NCBI RefSeq assembly: GCF_000172415.1
Contig: NZ_ABLD01000024.1
Span: 40,643-104,642 of the forward strand
Length of the DNA stretch: 64,000 nucleotides
Reading direction: 5' to 3'
From: Paraburkholderia graminis C4D1M
GTDB lineage: Bacteria; Pseudomonadota; Gammaproteobacteria; Burkholderiales; Burkholderiaceae
A model generated the notes under the pieces. It was not told the origin of the DNA and made no database searches. It worked only from the letters and a program-made list of their open reading frames with translations. Numbering within the stretch: position 1 is the first letter of the stretch; each line of letters starts with the position of its first letter. Position numbers and translations under genes: made by a program. Below, piece after piece: positions 1 through 8,234 of this stretch.

Positions 1-133
1 CGATGCCGATGAGCGCCGCGATCAGCGGCACCACCCAGACGAGAGAGGGCAGCCAGCCGCGGCGCGGCTCGATGCCGGGATCGGGCGCGTCCGGCAGATC
101 GCGCGGCGCGGCGGGGCCTTGCGGGCTATTCAT
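1..133 (-). CDS. pqiB: PqiB/LetB-type MCE-domain protein, N-terminal fragment
   Basis: Only the first 44 codons lie in the window; the gene runs off the left edge. The visible N-terminus is a short hydrophilic leader, then a basic patch and one hydrophobic segment (about residues 28-44), the usual single membrane anchor of MCE (MlaD-like) proteins that form periplasmic lipid-transport tubes with PqiA/LetA. Its ATG lies inside the end of the preceding pqiA half: the TAG stop and this start overlap by 8 bp (126-133), so the genes are almost certainly co-translated. Assignment rests on position after pqiA and on the anchor; no MCE domain is visible. Confidence 0.72.
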   Translation of the reverse strand, partial: MNSPQGPAAPRDLPDAPDPGIEPRRGWLPSLVWVVPLIAALIGI

Positions 134-806
134 GAGGCGGCTCCGTAACGGGGCGGGACATCGGCGGGCTGCCGCCTTCGAGGTTGTCCCAGATCAGTCG
201 CGGGTCGAATTGCATCGACGCCAACATTGTCAGTATCACTACGCAACCGAACGCGAGCGCGCCGGGACCGGCCGTGATGACGGCAAACGATTCGAAGCGC
301 ACGAGTGCGACGGTCAGCGTGATCACGAACACGTCGAGCATCGACCAGCGGCCGATGCGCTCGACAAGCCGGAACAGCTTCACGCGCTCCATCGGACGCC
401 ATGCCGAGCGGCGTTGCGCAGTGGCGGCGAGCAGCACGAGCACGCCGAGCTTGAGCATCGGCACGAGAATGCTCGCGACGAATACGACGATGGCTAGCGG
501 CCACGACCCCGAGGTCCAGAAATAGATGACGCCGCTGATGATCGTGTCGTCTTCCGAGCCGACCAGCGACGACGTATGCATGACCGGCAGCAGATTGGCC
601 GGGATATACAGAATCGCGGCCGAAATCAGCAGCGCCCACGTGCGTGCGAGGCTGTTGGGATTGCGCCGATGCAGGGCCGCGCCGCAACGCGGGCAAGACT
701 GCGCGGTGTGAGCGGCGTGAGCGGCATGAGCGGTTGCGCGTCGCGCGACGCGTCCGCATGCGTGGCAGGTGAGGAGCCCCGCTTTCGATGCGGTGAGTGT
801 GTTCAT
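126..806 (-). CDS. pqiA: PqiA-family membrane protein, second half of a split PqiA
   Basis: 226-residue PqiA/LetA-domain protein. It opens with a zinc-ribbon pair (CHACG, then CPRCG), followed by four hydrophobic segments and the family signature FDPRLIWDN near the C-terminus. PqiA/LetA partner with MCE proteins in lipid transport across the periplasm. E. coli PqiA is a single protein of about 417 residues with two such units; here each unit is its own gene. The ATG at 806 overlaps the TGA of the upstream unit (ATGA), supporting translational coupling. An Ala/His-rich stretch between the two Cys pairs comes from a 9-bp repeat near 708-735. Confidence 0.85.
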   Translation of the reverse strand: MNTLTASKAGLLTCHACGRVARRATAHAAHAAHTAQSCPRCGAALHRRNPNSLARTWALLISAAILYIPANLLPVMHTSSLVGSEDDTIISGVIYFWTSGSWPLAIVVFVASILVPMLKLGVLVLLAATAQRRSAWRPMERVKLFRLVERIGRWSMLDVFVITLTVALVRFESFAVITAGPGALAFGCVVILTMLASMQFDPRLIWDNLEGGSPPMSRPVTEPPHE

Positions 807-1501
807 CGCGTGACCCGGTGTTTGTGCCACGGACCGCGCGGAGCCGCGACCGGCAGCCAGTTGCCGCGCGTGCGTCCTGGCTGCGCTGCGCGGCGCGCGC
901 GGATGTCGTCTGCGAAGTCCCAGAGCGTGCGCGGATCGAACATGACGACGAGCACCAGCATCAACGTGAGTGCGCCGAAGGCGAACAGCGCCGCGCCTGG
1001 CACCACGCGCGCGAGGCTCACCATCTTTACGATCGTGACCAGCACGCCGAGCATGAATACTTCGATCATGCCCCACGGCCGCACGAACTGAATGGCGCGC
1101 AGCACGCGATTAAAGCCTGGCGGCACGTAGCCCTGGCGAATGGAAGTCAGCACATATAGCAGCGCGGCCAGTTCGGTCAGCGGGAACAGCACCGTCGAGC
1201 AGAACACCATGGCCGCGACCAGTTGCATGTCCTCGTTCCATAGCGCGACGAGTGCGCCGAACAGGCTCGTGTGCGAAGTAATGCCGCCCGTTTCGAGTTC
1301 GAGGAGCGGCGTGCCGAGCGCGATCACGAACGTGAACAGCGACGCGAGCGTCAGCGCGCAAATGCCGTCGAGGTTCGTCGACATGCCGCGATACAGGATC
1401 GCGCCGCAGCGCAGGCAATGCGCGGACGACTTTCCGCGCAACCGGCGCTTGCGGAACAGCGCGTCGCACTCGTGGCAGGCAACCAGGTTTTCTTCGTTCA
1501 T
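803..1501 (-). CDS. pqiA: PqiA-family membrane protein, first half of a split PqiA
   Basis: 232-residue PqiA-domain protein with N-terminal zinc ribbon (CHECD, CLRCG), four membrane segments and the signature FDPRTLWDF. It is the first gene of a pqiA1-pqiA2-pqiB operon and ends in an ATGA overlap with the second unit. The ATG at 1501 is chosen because an upstream GTG at 1549 would overlap the DUF2950 gene; neither has a strong ribosome-binding site, so the start is uncertain. Role inferred from the family: partner of an MCE protein in phospholipid trafficking between the membranes. Confidence 0.83.
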   Translation of the reverse strand: MNEENLVACHECDALFRKRRLRGKSSAHCLRCGAILYRGMSTNLDGICALTLASLFTFVIALGTPLLELETGGITSHTSLFGALVALWNEDMQLVAAMVFCSTVLFPLTELAALLYVLTSIRQGYVPPGFNRVLRAIQFVRPWGMIEVFMLGVLVTIVKMVSLARVVPGAALFAFGALTLMLVLVVMFDPRTLWDFADDIRARRAAQPGRTRGNWLPVAAPRGPWHKHRVTR

Positions 1502-1527
1502 ACGGGCATCGGCGTCGGTATCGGCAT

Positions 1528-2472
1528 TCACGGCGCTACCGGTTCCCACGACGGATCAGGATCGAACGATCGGAGCGCCGCCGCTTTTCTTGCCGACTGC
1601 GGCCCGAGGTTCTTCTGATAAACCTGGCCATCCTGATTAACGATGAAACTCATCACGCCGGTCTTGCCATATTCGGCGGGCCACGCAACGAGGCCATAGC
1701 CCTTCGTCAGCGTGCCGTTCTCCGCATAGTCGAGCGCGCCGCCCTTCGCGTGCGAACCCTGCGCGCTCAGAATGCGAAAGCGATAACCGTGATAGCCCTC
1801 CTTGCTGACCGATCCGGTGTTCGGCATCGCGGCTGCGAGTGGACCGAGCGGACTTTCCGCCTCGCCGGGAGCGGTGGGCCAATAGAGGCCGTCGTGTTGA
1901 CCCGGTGTGCTGAGGAGGCGCTGCGCGTAATGGCCGGCCGATGCGCGATAGTCGCGCTGCGCATCGAGATAGGCAAGCGACGTCATGATCGCCGCGCGTT
2001 CGTTGCGGCCGATCCTGCGCGTGAGGATTTCATCGCTGCCCGCCGCGGGATCGAAACGCCAGCCGCTTGACGCCTGCACGAGCGGAATCGGCAGCGTCCA
2101 GCCGCCGGTGCCGACCGACAGATGCTTGCTTGGGCGGCCATGAAGCGGCGCGGCGTCGTCGACGATGCGATGGCCCGCGGCCCACGCGCCGAGGAATTCG
2201 TAGATGTCCTCGTCGCCGACGTCCTTCGACGGAATGAAGCGGTCGTAGTGCTGGCCGAGCACGTGCTGCATGGCCGCGTGGTCGTTGATGGCGAGCGCGT
2301 CGGCGAATGCATCGGCGGCGGCTTCCGGTGTCGGATAGACGGCTTGCGCATGCGCCGGTGCCGCGCAGACGAGTAGCGACGAGATCGCAATCGTCGTGTG
2401 AGCAAGATGGCGCGACAGCGGCACTGCGGTGAATCTCGCGAGACAAGCGCGAATCGATTGAATGTGGTTCAT
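1528..2472 (-). CDS. DUF2950 family exported protein
   Basis: 314 residues. The N-terminus has a signal peptide ending near the PAHAQA motif, with VYPTPEAAADAFADAL opening the mature domain. The middle and C-terminal parts match the DUF2950 family (RNERAAIMTSLAYLDAQRDY, GYHGYRFRILSAQG, GYGLVAWPAEYGKTG). Function unknown. A clean AGGAG lies just upstream of the ATG. The gene is 20 bp downstream of the DUF3300 gene on the same strand; the DUF3300-DUF2950 pair is recurrent in proteobacteria, so the two probably work together in the envelope. Confidence 0.85.
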   Translation of the reverse strand: MNHIQSIRACLARFTAVPLSRHLAHTTIAISSLLVCAAPAHAQAVYPTPEAAADAFADALAINDHAAMQHVLGQHYDRFIPSKDVGDEDIYEFLGAWAAGHRIVDDAAPLHGRPSKHLSVGTGGWTLPIPLVQASSGWRFDPAAGSDEILTRRIGRNERAAIMTSLAYLDAQRDYRASAGHYAQRLLSTPGQHDGLYWPTAPGEAESPLGPLAAAMPNTGSVSKEGYHGYRFRILSAQGSHAKGGALDYAENGTLTKGYGLVAWPAEYGKTGVMSFIVNQDGQVYQKNLGPQSARKAAALRSFDPDPSWEPVAP

Positions 2473-2492
2473 GAGCGGCTCCTGGGTATCGT

Positions 2493-3818
2493 TCAACGTT
2501 GCCGGCCGAGGTGGCGTTGTCCACCGCCGCCCGCGCCGAAGCCGCCGCGTTCGTGTCCACCGCCGCCTGCACCGAAGCCGCCGCGTTCCTGTCCGCCGCC
2601 GCCTGCGCCGAGTCCGCCGCGCTCCTGTCCGCCGCCGCCTGCGCCGAGTCCGCCGCGTTCCTGTCCACCACCGCCTGCACCGAGGCCGTTGTGCGAGCCG
2701 GCTTGCGCCTGGCGGCTTGCTTGGCCGCGCTCGATGTCCTGCCGTGCGGCCGGGCCGTTGCCCGCGCCGCGCAGCGCGTTGTCGCGATTGACGTTCTGCG
2801 CGCTCGCCCGAATGTTGCCGGCGTTTGTGCCGCCATGCTGAATGCCTTGCAGACGCTCGCTCGCGCTGCCGCCGAGATTTTGACCAGTGCGGTTCTGCAG
2901 CGCCTGCTGCGCTTGTGCGCGTGACGTGGAGACGTCGCGCCCGCGGTAAGCGTCGCGCTGCACGCCGCCGCCGAGATTCGCCGATGCGTTCCGGTTGAAC
3001 GTCGTGTCGCGATTCCATCGCGTGGTGTTGCTGTTCACGTCGAGGCGCCGGTTCACGTTGATGTTGTTGTATCGGTTCACGTTGATGTTGACGTTGTGGT
3101 TGTTCCAGTTGACGTCGCTCCACAACGCGCTCGTGATCGCGATGCCCACGCCGAACGCGAGACCCGCGGCGAGCCCGCTTGCGACCGCATAGCCGGGCGG
3201 CGGCGGCACATACACGGGCGGATAGGCAGGGTAGGGCCACACGCCGTACACCACCGTCGGGTTATACGTCGGCACATAAACGACCTGCGGATTGACCGGC
3301 ACGATCTGAATCGTGCTCTGTTCGACGATGACCTTCTGCTGTTCGGTCGTCTTCAGATTGCCGGCTGTTTGCGCCTGTTTGCGCAGACGTTGCACGGAGT
3401 CCATCACGTCGTTCGGCTGCGCGAGAAACGCGTTGCCGAGTTGCGCGACCCAGTCGGGCTTCGACGCCATCGTGGCGAGCACCTGTGGAAACGCCACTAG
3501 CGATTGCACGCTCGGGTCCCACGGTTCTGCGGCGACGGCTCTGACCGCGTCGTCGCCCTTGCTGTTCGGATTCGCCTTCGACCATGCCGCCGCGGACGTG
3601 ACTTCCTGCGGAAAGGTCGTGGCCATCAGCACCTGGGCGAGCAATGCGTCGGGATAGAGCGCGATCGGCGCGGTCAGCGAATCGAGTTGCTGACTGGATA
3701 TCTTCGCCGAGGTTTGCGCGTGGGCCGCGGGAGTCGCGACATCGAGCATGACCGGCAAGCCGGCCAGTATGGCAATCGCGATTAGCGTTGCCCCCTGGAT
3801 TGCGCTTGAGCGTTTCAC
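2493..3818 (-). CDS. DUF3300 family exported protein with Gly-rich C-terminal repeats
   Basis: 441 residues from a GTG start with GGAG upstream. A signal peptide (about 1-35, ending AHAQ) precedes the DUF3300 domain: LDSLTAPIALYPDALLAQVL, then a QIVPVNPQVVYVPTYNP motif and a Pro/Tyr-rich stretch (YPPVYVPPPPGY). A short hydrophobic segment and an Asn/Val-rich stretch follow. The last 64 residues are five tandem 12-residue units of the type GLGAGGGGQERG. Function unknown; likely periplasmic or surface-associated. The C-terminal repeat is absent from the core family and should be length-variable between strains. Confidence 0.85.
   Translation of the reverse strand: MKRSSAIQGATLIAIAILAGLPVMLDVATPAAHAQTSAKISSQQLDSLTAPIALYPDALLAQVLMATTFPQEVTSAAAWSKANPNSKGDDAVRAVAAEPWDPSVQSLVAFPQVLATMASKPDWVAQLGNAFLAQPNDVMDSVQRLRKQAQTAGNLKTTEQQKVIVEQSTIQIVPVNPQVVYVPTYNPTVVYGVWPYPAYPPVYVPPPPGYAVASGLAAGLAFGVGIAITSALWSDVNWNNHNVNINVNRYNNINVNRRLDVNSNTTRWNRDTTFNRNASANLGGGVQRDAYRGRDVSTSRAQAQQALQNRTGQNLGGSASERLQGIQHGGTNAGNIRASAQNVNRDNALRGAGNGPAARQDIERGQASRQAQAGSHNGLGAGGGGQERGGLGAGGGGQERGGLGAGGGGQERGGFGAGGGGHERGGFGAGGGGQRHLGRQR
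2508..2687 (-). repeat. Five tandem 36-bp units inside the DUF3300 gene
   Basis: Five in-frame 36-bp units encode three copies of GLGAGGGGQERG followed by one GFGAGGGGHERG and one GFGAGGGGQRHL. The nucleotide units differ by a few substitutions only, suggesting recent slippage expansion. Being in multiples of 12 codons, copy changes would not break the reading frame. Confidence 0.9.
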
Positions 3819-4403
3819 GATGGAATCTCCGTGTGTCGAAGTTGCATGTCTCGTTGTGATGTGGATGAGGGCGGGCTCGTGGTGCGCGCTCGTGCTTGCA
3901 CATGAATCGACGGGCGCGGCGTGACGAACATTGGACTGCGAAACGCGGGAATGGAATGGGCGTGTGCGGCAAGCGTGTCAGGCATTCGTGTCGGTATATC
4001 CCCGTTTCAATGGCGAGATTATTAGCTCTATTCCATATGGAATTGCAATGCTCGAGCCAAATAAATTCGGGTTGAACTTGGCGAAAGGATGATCTATGAA
4101 CGCCGTATTGAACGAGCACTTCGAGTGGTTAATGCCAGTTCGAAAAAACGTAGGCATTCTAAGCATAGCCTTGCATTTGCTAATGGATTTTTCTATCTTC
4201 CAAGCTGGAAGAATCATTCGGTGAAGAGAATCGTAGCGCATGAATCGGTGCGCACGGTGTTAAGCAAAGCTGTTCACGTTTAGCTGCATTGCTCTCGGCT
4301 GCCGCGAGCCTGCCAGGTAAGATGCGTTGAGCTGTGCGCCTCGCAGACTGCCCTCGTTCAGCAGATGCATGAGCCGTCAGTGTTCCTCACTAGAAGGTTT
4401 CAA
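3819..4403. other. Intergenic region with an AT-rich core and palindromes
   Basis: 585 bp between the divergent DUF3300 and glycine-zipper genes. From roughly 3990 to 4280 the base composition is clearly more AT-rich than the surroundings. It holds a perfect 14-bp palindrome ATTCCATATGGAAT (4030-4043) and an inverted repeat CTTCCA-AGC-TGGAAG (4197-4211). Short open frames exist here on both strands but lack ribosome-binding sites and codon bias, so I do not call a gene. Presumed to contain the promoters of both flanking genes. Confidence 0.6.
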
Positions 4404-4853
4404 ATGAAGCGATTCGCCGCATTGATTCTGGCAAGCGCGAGCGCGCTTGCTTATGCCCAGAAACCGGCAACCTATCCCGCGCATGGACAAAGCCAACAGC
4501 AGCAGATGTCGGATGACGGCGCGTGCTATGCCTGGGCGAAGCAAAGCACCGGCATCGATCCGGCTGTCGTCGCGCAGACGCCCGCGCCACCAGCGGGCCC
4601 GACCGGCGCGCGCGTCAGAGGGGCGGCGCGAGGCGCGGCCGCGGGTGCGATCGTCGGGGACGTGAGCGGCAATGATGCGGGACACGGCGCCGCGGTGGGC
4701 GCGACCGCGGGCGTGCTCGCCGGCGGAGTGCGCAGCCGTCAGCAGCATGCGGCGCAGGCGCAGTCCGCTACAGCGTCGCAGCAATCTTCGATGACGACTT
4801 ATTGGCATGCATACGGCGCGTGCATGCAAGGCAAGGGCTACACGGTGCAATAG
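4404..4853 (+). CDS. Glycine-zipper exported protein
   Basis: 149 residues. A signal peptide (MKRFAALILASASALAYAQ) is followed by a hydrophilic region with Cys (DGACYAWAKQSTGIDP), then a Gly/Ala-rich glycine-zipper hairpin (about 83-118, RGAARGAAAGAIVGD... GAAVGATAGVLAGG) and a C-terminal Cys motif (YGACMQGKGYTV). This layout is common in small outer-membrane-associated proteins of Burkholderia. The start is supported by AGAAGG six bases upstream. Function unknown; the two conserved cysteines might form a disulfide in the periplasm. Confidence 0.8.
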   Translation: MKRFAALILASASALAYAQKPATYPAHGQSQQQQMSDDGACYAWAKQSTGIDPAVVAQTPAPPAGPTGARVRGAARGAAAGAIVGDVSGNDAGHGAAVGATAGVLAGGVRSRQQHAAQAQSATASQQSSMTTYWHAYGACMQGKGYTVQ

Positions 4854-4924
4854 CGATAGCGGGCAACGGGCGACAGGCTCGCATCGCGATTTCATCGCAT
4901 CTCATCCGCGCGGCCTGACGCCGA

Positions 4925-6937
4925 TCATTCTCCCGCAGCGGCGAGCAGCGATACGGGCACGCCGCGGCAGCTCACTGTCGCTAGTACCGCGACGCCTTCT
5001 TTACCATTGAGCTTCACGCCTGTCTCGTCCCGAGATAACTGCCTGTCGACGCGCACGAGGTTAAGCGGCCACGATGCACGCGACAACCGTTCATGCGCAA
5101 CGGAGCCGATCCACAGCGGCACGGCGGACGTGCCGTTATCGACCGCATAGCCGCTCGGCCAGAAGCGCAGCACGTCGCGTCGATTGCGCGTGTCGCCGGG
5201 ACGCATGAACACGAGCGACGACGGCACGCCGTTGTTCAGCTTCGGCAACACGGGCAACGCGGTCGCGGGCACATCGGGCGAGGCGAGCGAAAGCAGGCTA
5301 TGCACGGAGAGCGTCGTGCCCTCGATCCATCCCTGCTCGCGCAATTGCCGGCGCAGCGTATCGCCGTCGGACACCCATTGCAGCGTAAGCGGCTCCTTGC
5401 GGTCGCCGCCCATATCCGAGCGATAACAAGGCAGTTGCTTCCACACCGAATCCGTCCATTGCTGCTGCGTCACATGCGTGAGCGGCAGCGGCACCAGCGT
5501 CAGGCCGCCCGCCGGCGCGCCGCTTATGCCGACGCCGGACTGGACGCCCACGCTCGCGAGCACCGTCACGAGCATGACGGCCGGCATCCAGCGGCGCGCG
5601 GGCGGCGGCTGCGGATGCCGCAATATCGCGGTGAGCGCGACAATCGCCACCCACACATAGGCGAGCGCCGCGCCGCCGATCGCGTCCGACACCCAGTAGC
5701 GGCCGAAGTACACGCCCGCCAGCGCGACGACGATGACGACAAGCGTGCTCGCGGTGACGACGAGCAGACCCTCGAGCATGCCGACCCGCCGCGCGAGCAG
5801 GAACGCAAGAAAGCCATACACGATGACGGTCGCCGCCACGTGATTGCTCGGGAATACGTAGGCGTCGGTCATCAGCGCGTTCGGCGCGGCGCGCTGCATC
5901 GCGAGTTGCAACGCGAAGATCAGCAGCTGCGAAAACAGCACGGCCGCGAGCCAGTAGCCGACGGTGCGCCAGCGCCGCTCCCATGCCATCCACAGCGCGA
6001 CGGCGACGATCAGCGCGGCGAGCGTGCCGGTGCTGCCGAGCGTCGCGAGGCCGGCGAGCAGCGAGTCGCCCCACGGCGTGCGCACCGATTGCATGAAGCG
6101 ATAGACGGACTGGTCGACGTGTGTGAGCGGGTCGCCGCTGATCACGTCTTCGAGGATGCCGAAGAACAGTGCGCCGCATATGAGCACGATCAGCGACGCC
6201 GCGAGAATGCTGGTCGCATCCGGCGCTTCGGGATCGAGCAGTCTGCGCGCGACGCGGCCGACCGGCCCCGGATGACGGCAAGCCCAACTGCCCAGATGGC
6301 GACCGGCCGCATTCGACCATGCGTGAGCGTGCGACAGCAGGAACGCCGCCGCGCGATAGCTGAGCCAGATGCTCGCGACGAGCAGCGCGAGAATCACGAC
6401 GAGCCGGAACGACACCGCGCCGGCAAGCAGCACCGACGCGCCGAACACGACGCCCGGCAGGATATGCGCGGGCGCCCACAGCAGCGCGGACAGCACGTTC
6501 ATCGCGTAAAAGCGCACGGGCGACATGCCGAGCATGCCGGCGACGACCGGCACGATTGCGCGCAACGGTCCGGCGAAGCGCGCGAGCACGACGCTCTTCG
6601 CGCCATGCTTGCCGAAGAAGCGGTAGCCGGCTTCCAGCACTTCGGGATGACGGGAGAACGGCCAGAGCTTGACGATGCGGCTCTTGTAGCGGCTGCCGAT
6701 CCAGAAGCTGAGGCCGTCGCCGGCGATGGCGCCCGCGATCGCCCACGCGAGCACCCAGCCGAGGCTCAGCGAGCCGGTGCCTGTGAGCGCGCCCGCGAGA
6801 AACATCGCGGTGCTGCCGGGAACGAATGTGCCGATGACGGCAACCGATTCGAGAAAGGCCGCGAGGAATACGACCGTGAGCAGCCATTCCGGATGACCGG
6901 CCAGCAGGTGCAGGAGGTGGACGTACGCTTGCTCCAT
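4925..6937 (-). CDS. DedA-PAP2-LssY three-domain membrane protein
   Basis: 670 residues. Residues 1-200 are a DedA domain (FVPGSTAMFLAGAL; FFGKHGAKSVVLARFAGPLRAIVP; many membrane helices). Residues about 245-440 are a PAP2-type domain with the PSNH core motif at 363-366. Residues about 475-665 match LssY-C-type C-terminal domains (PLTLQWVSDGDTLRRQL). DedA proteins are proposed lipid scramblases or transporters; PAP2 enzymes hydrolyse lipid phosphates. The PAP2 part looks impaired: the third-motif His is Tyr414 and its Arg is Gly (AGVYFGRYWVSDAIGG), and motif 1 lacks the usual Lys/Arg-Pro. Likely inner membrane; monocistronic. Confidence 0.85.
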   Translation of the reverse strand: MEQAYVHLLHLLAGHPEWLLTVVFLAAFLESVAVIGTFVPGSTAMFLAGALTGTGSLSLGWVLAWAIAGAIAGDGLSFWIGSRYKSRIVKLWPFSRHPEVLEAGYRFFGKHGAKSVVLARFAGPLRAIVPVVAGMLGMSPVRFYAMNVLSALLWAPAHILPGVVFGASVLLAGAVSFRLVVILALLVASIWLSYRAAAFLLSHAHAWSNAAGRHLGSWACRHPGPVGRVARRLLDPEAPDATSILAASLIVLICGALFFGILEDVISGDPLTHVDQSVYRFMQSVRTPWGDSLLAGLATLGSTGTLAALIVAVALWMAWERRWRTVGYWLAAVLFSQLLIFALQLAMQRAAPNALMTDAYVFPSNHVAATVIVYGFLAFLLARRVGMLEGLLVVTASTLVVIVVALAGVYFGRYWVSDAIGGAALAYVWVAIVALTAILRHPQPPPARRWMPAVMLVTVLASVGVQSGVGISGAPAGGLTLVPLPLTHVTQQQWTDSVWKQLPCYRSDMGGDRKEPLTLQWVSDGDTLRRQLREQGWIEGTTLSVHSLLSLASPDVPATALPVLPKLNNGVPSSLVFMRPGDTRNRRDVLRFWPSGYAVDNGTSAVPLWIGSVAHERLSRASWPLNLVRVDRQLSRDETGVKLNGKEGVAVLATVSCRGVPVSLLAAAGE

Positions 6938-7248
6938 CGTGCGCGATCAGCCGTTTGGGCCGTTTGGGCGTGACGGTCGATCATAACGCGCGCGGAGGGT
7001 TTGTATCGTCGGCGGTGGCGTGCGGTGGGTGTGCGGTGGGGTTTGGGCGGGGTGCGGCCGGTGCGTGCCCGATGATGCTGGGGGTGCCGATCGCTACAAA
7101 CCGTGGCCGCGGGTGCCGGTCATGCCCGCGGGTGCGCGTCCATGCCATTAGTGCGTGCTTGCCAGTGCCGGTCGTCCTGGTTTCTGCACGCGCTTTCCTC
7201 ACGCCCCGGCACGCGCGAGGAAAGCTCGTCAAACGCTAAGCGTCACGC
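6938..7248. other. Intergenic region, G-rich
   Basis: 311 bp between the glycine-zipper gene and the DedA fusion gene, both minus strand. No credible gene. It contains a 9-bp tandem repeat (CCGTTTGGG twice, about 6950-6967) and a G-run cluster described separately. The promoter of the DedA gene is presumably here. Confidence 0.5.
7027..7052 (+). other. Possible G-quadruplex motif
   Basis: Four runs of at least three G occur within 26 bases on the plus strand (7027-7029, 7038-7041, 7045-7047, 7049-7052), separated by 8, 3 and 1 bases. This satisfies a relaxed quadruplex pattern. It lies upstream of the minus-strand DedA gene, on its template strand. Function is an inference. Confidence 0.4.
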
Positions 7249-8001
7249 TCACGAAGCCGAAAGCTGGTCGCCCGAAACATGCACGCGTTCGCCGACCTGG
7301 ACCGGCGGCTGCGTCTGATAGTCGAAGTTGCGGTAGCTGCCGTCCTGCATGCGCACCTGGACCTGATAGCTCGTCTGCTTGCGCACCGCATGCTCGATGC
7401 CGTTGCCCGCCAGCCCGCCGCCGACAGCGCCCGCGATCGTCGTCAGGATCTTGCCGCGTCCGCCGCCGATCTGATTGCCGACAAGCCCGCCCGCGACCGC
7501 GCCGCCGAGTGCGCCGAGGCCGGTCGTCGGCTCGGGCGACTGCACGGTGTTGATCGCGACCACTTCGCCGGCGTACGGATCGGCGGGAACCGGGCGTGTC
7601 GCGGGTTCGTTGGCCGTCTGGTAGCCGTTGTTGTTCGCGTAGCGGGGCGCAGCCGCGCCGCCGCTATGCGTGCGATGCACCGGCGGTTTGGCGGGCGCAG
7701 CATGCTGTGCCGGCTCCTGCGCCGTTTGCGCGGCGGGCTGCTGCACGTTTTGCGGCACGGCCTGCTGCGCCGTTTGCTGTGCAATCGACGGCTGCTGCGC
7801 GTTGAGCGTGCCGCTCGCGCTTTGCGCGGCGAGCGCCGCGGGCGAAACCGCGGGTTCGGTCACTGCATGCGACGTGGGCAGCAAGCCGGTCATCGCGGCG
7901 ATCCCCGTCGCGCTTGCGACGATGACGGCCACCGCTGCGCCGGCGATCAACGGATGGATACGGCTGCGCGGTGAAGTGCTGGTCGTGACGTTCGTGTTCA
8001 T
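7249..8001 (-). CDS. Glycine-zipper 2TM (SlyB-like) membrane protein
   Basis: 250 residues. One N-terminal hydrophobic segment (about 17-42) is followed by a long Ala/Gln/Pro-rich linker (about 50-125), then a glycine-zipper 2TM domain (GLGALGGAVAGGLVGNQIGGG ... GAVGGGLAGNGIEHAV) and a short basic/aromatic tail (YQVQVRMQDGSYRNFDYQ) typical of the 17-kDa surface antigen/SlyB family. The ATG at 8001 has GGAG upstream. Likely anchored in the inner membrane by its N-terminus with the zipper domain in the periplasm or outer membrane. Precise role unknown. Confidence 0.82.
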   Translation of the reverse strand: MNTNVTTSTSPRSRIHPLIAGAAVAVIVASATGIAAMTGLLPTSHAVTEPAVSPAALAAQSASGTLNAQQPSIAQQTAQQAVPQNVQQPAAQTAQEPAQHAAPAKPPVHRTHSGGAAAPRYANNNGYQTANEPATRPVPADPYAGEVVAINTVQSPEPTTGLGALGGAVAGGLVGNQIGGGRGKILTTIAGAVGGGLAGNGIEHAVRKQTSYQVQVRMQDGSYRNFDYQTQPPVQVGERVHVSGDQLSAS

Positions 8002-8234
8002 TGCGGTCTCCGCGGGTAGGTGCCTGCAATAACGGTTGCGCGACGCGTCCGGTGCACGTTCCGCCTGCGCTGCTTTGTAAGGATTTGTACGACTTTGCAC
8101 AGCGGCAGGCGGTCCGAGGCGAAACGCGGACATAAGCTGTTACGAGCGTGAACGAAGCAGGCCGCGGTTCGTCATACAGGTTGAGCGGCGCGTTATCGCG
8201 CGCAGTCGAACGGACGGAATGACGGAGTGGAGCA

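Noticed and set aside
2508..2687. CRISPR-like regular 36-bp spacing
   Set aside because: The units are contiguous without spacers and encode an in-frame Gly-rich repeat of a protein.
3978..4241. An 87-codon minus-strand frame in the AT-rich patch
   Set aside because: No ribosome-binding site and no similarity to known proteins; AT-rich composition produces such frames by chance.
5093..6973. A 626-codon plus-strand frame opposite the DedA fusion gene
   Set aside because: Arg-rich composition with no recognisable domain; mirror of the codon bias of the true minus-strand gene.
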